Assembly: GCF_030546805.1 (NCBI RefSeq)
Contig: NZ_JAUOPC010000006.1
Span: forward strand, 186,001 to 250,000
DNA: 64,000 bases
DNA from: Cyclobacterium sp. 1_MG-2023
GTDB lineage: Bacteria > Bacteroidota > Bacteroidia > Cytophagales > Cyclobacteriaceae
Reading direction: 5' to 3'
The position numbers were made by a program, and so were the translations under genes. Below the pieces are notes generated by a model, which saw nothing but the letters and a program-made list of their open reading frames with translations, did not search any database and was not told the origin of the DNA. Each line of letters begins with the position of its first letter. Positions within the stretch are counted from its first letter, which is position 1. Below, piece after piece: positions 63,959 through 64,000 of the stretch.

Positions 63959-64000
63959 ATGTATGAAAGGTTAACTAAATGTCCTCTATGCAAAAGTGAG
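63959..64000 (+). CDS. Start of a gene, probably a class I methyltransferase (partial)
   Basis: The first 14 codons (MYERLTKCPLCKSE) are visible before the window ends, one base after the mnmG stop. The CPLC knuckle near the N-terminus is typical of zinc-ribbon-headed SAM methyltransferases, which commonly follow mnmG in Bacteroidota. Family assignment from 14 residues is tentative. Confidence 0.45.
   Translation, partial: MYERLTKCPLCKSE

Noticed and set aside
1-64000. tRNA, rRNA, CRISPR array, insertion sequence or prophage
   Set aside because: None recognised by eye: no cloverleaf ending, no regular repeat-spacer pattern, no transposase or phage structural gene.

Overview
The window is a chromosomal segment of a low-GC Bacteroidota bacterium, most likely a marine member of the Cyclobacteriaceae (Cyclobacterium/Algoriphagus-like). 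The evidence is the mutY-ssb-gldE order, lineage-restricted families (DUF3127, DUF4374, the AURKAIP1/COX24 mini-protein, long SecA), a Bacteroidota-type lycopene cyclase, and promoters of the form TTG-N18..20-TAnnTTTG. No tRNA, rRNA, insertion sequence, prophage or CRISPR array was seen. The gene content looks like core chromosome with a few accessory stretches.

Layout. 1-2550 (minus): HU, TPR protein, a 30-residue basic mini-protein and RNase E/G (cut by the window edge), probably one operon. 2710-5712 (plus): mutY, ssb, gldE. 6082-12049: gltBD glutamate synthase, closed by a strong terminator. 12199-16531: a membrane microprotein, an alpha/beta hydrolase-OsmC fusion, msrA and a triple-PAS histidine kinase. 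17018-24163: a large MscS channel, a ClbS/DfsB-like plus VOC gene pair, an unsecreted beta-helix protein, a membrane-anchored metallo-beta-lactamase-fold hydrolase, and a DUF3127 protein with an SSB-like tail. 24294-28168 (minus): purE/purK, an lmo0937-type microprotein and a membrane-anchored MutS-like ATPase.

28630-39901 (minus) is an iron-acquisition region: two TonB-dependent receptors, two PepSY inner-membrane proteins, a DUF4374 lipoprotein, a DUF4198 protein and two small membrane proteins. Its receptor-DUF4374-PepSY composition resembles the xenosiderophore (Xus) system of Bacteroides. One receptor has a near-ideal Bacteroidota promoter and a 12-bp perfect hairpin in its 5' leader.

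40441-51924: a lipoprotein, a small MscS, a type III polyketide synthase/methyltransferase pair divergent from a UbiA prenyltransferase (a probable small biosynthetic locus), a large ThuA/sugar-dehydrogenase/PKD/cytochrome c lipoprotein, lycopene cyclase, a D-2-hydroxyacid dehydrogenase and a DUF4349 lipoprotein. 52452-64000 is housekeeping: dapF, secA, SPOR lipoprotein, M20 amidohydrolase, S1/P1 nuclease, comF (minus), an unknown gene translationally linked to exonuclease III, an anti-sigma-type ATPase, ybeY, mnmG and the start of a further gene. Two parS-like palindromes lie 46 bp apart (centre to centre) between the end of ybeY and mnmG, which suggests this end of the window lies in the origin-proximal chromosome-partitioning region.
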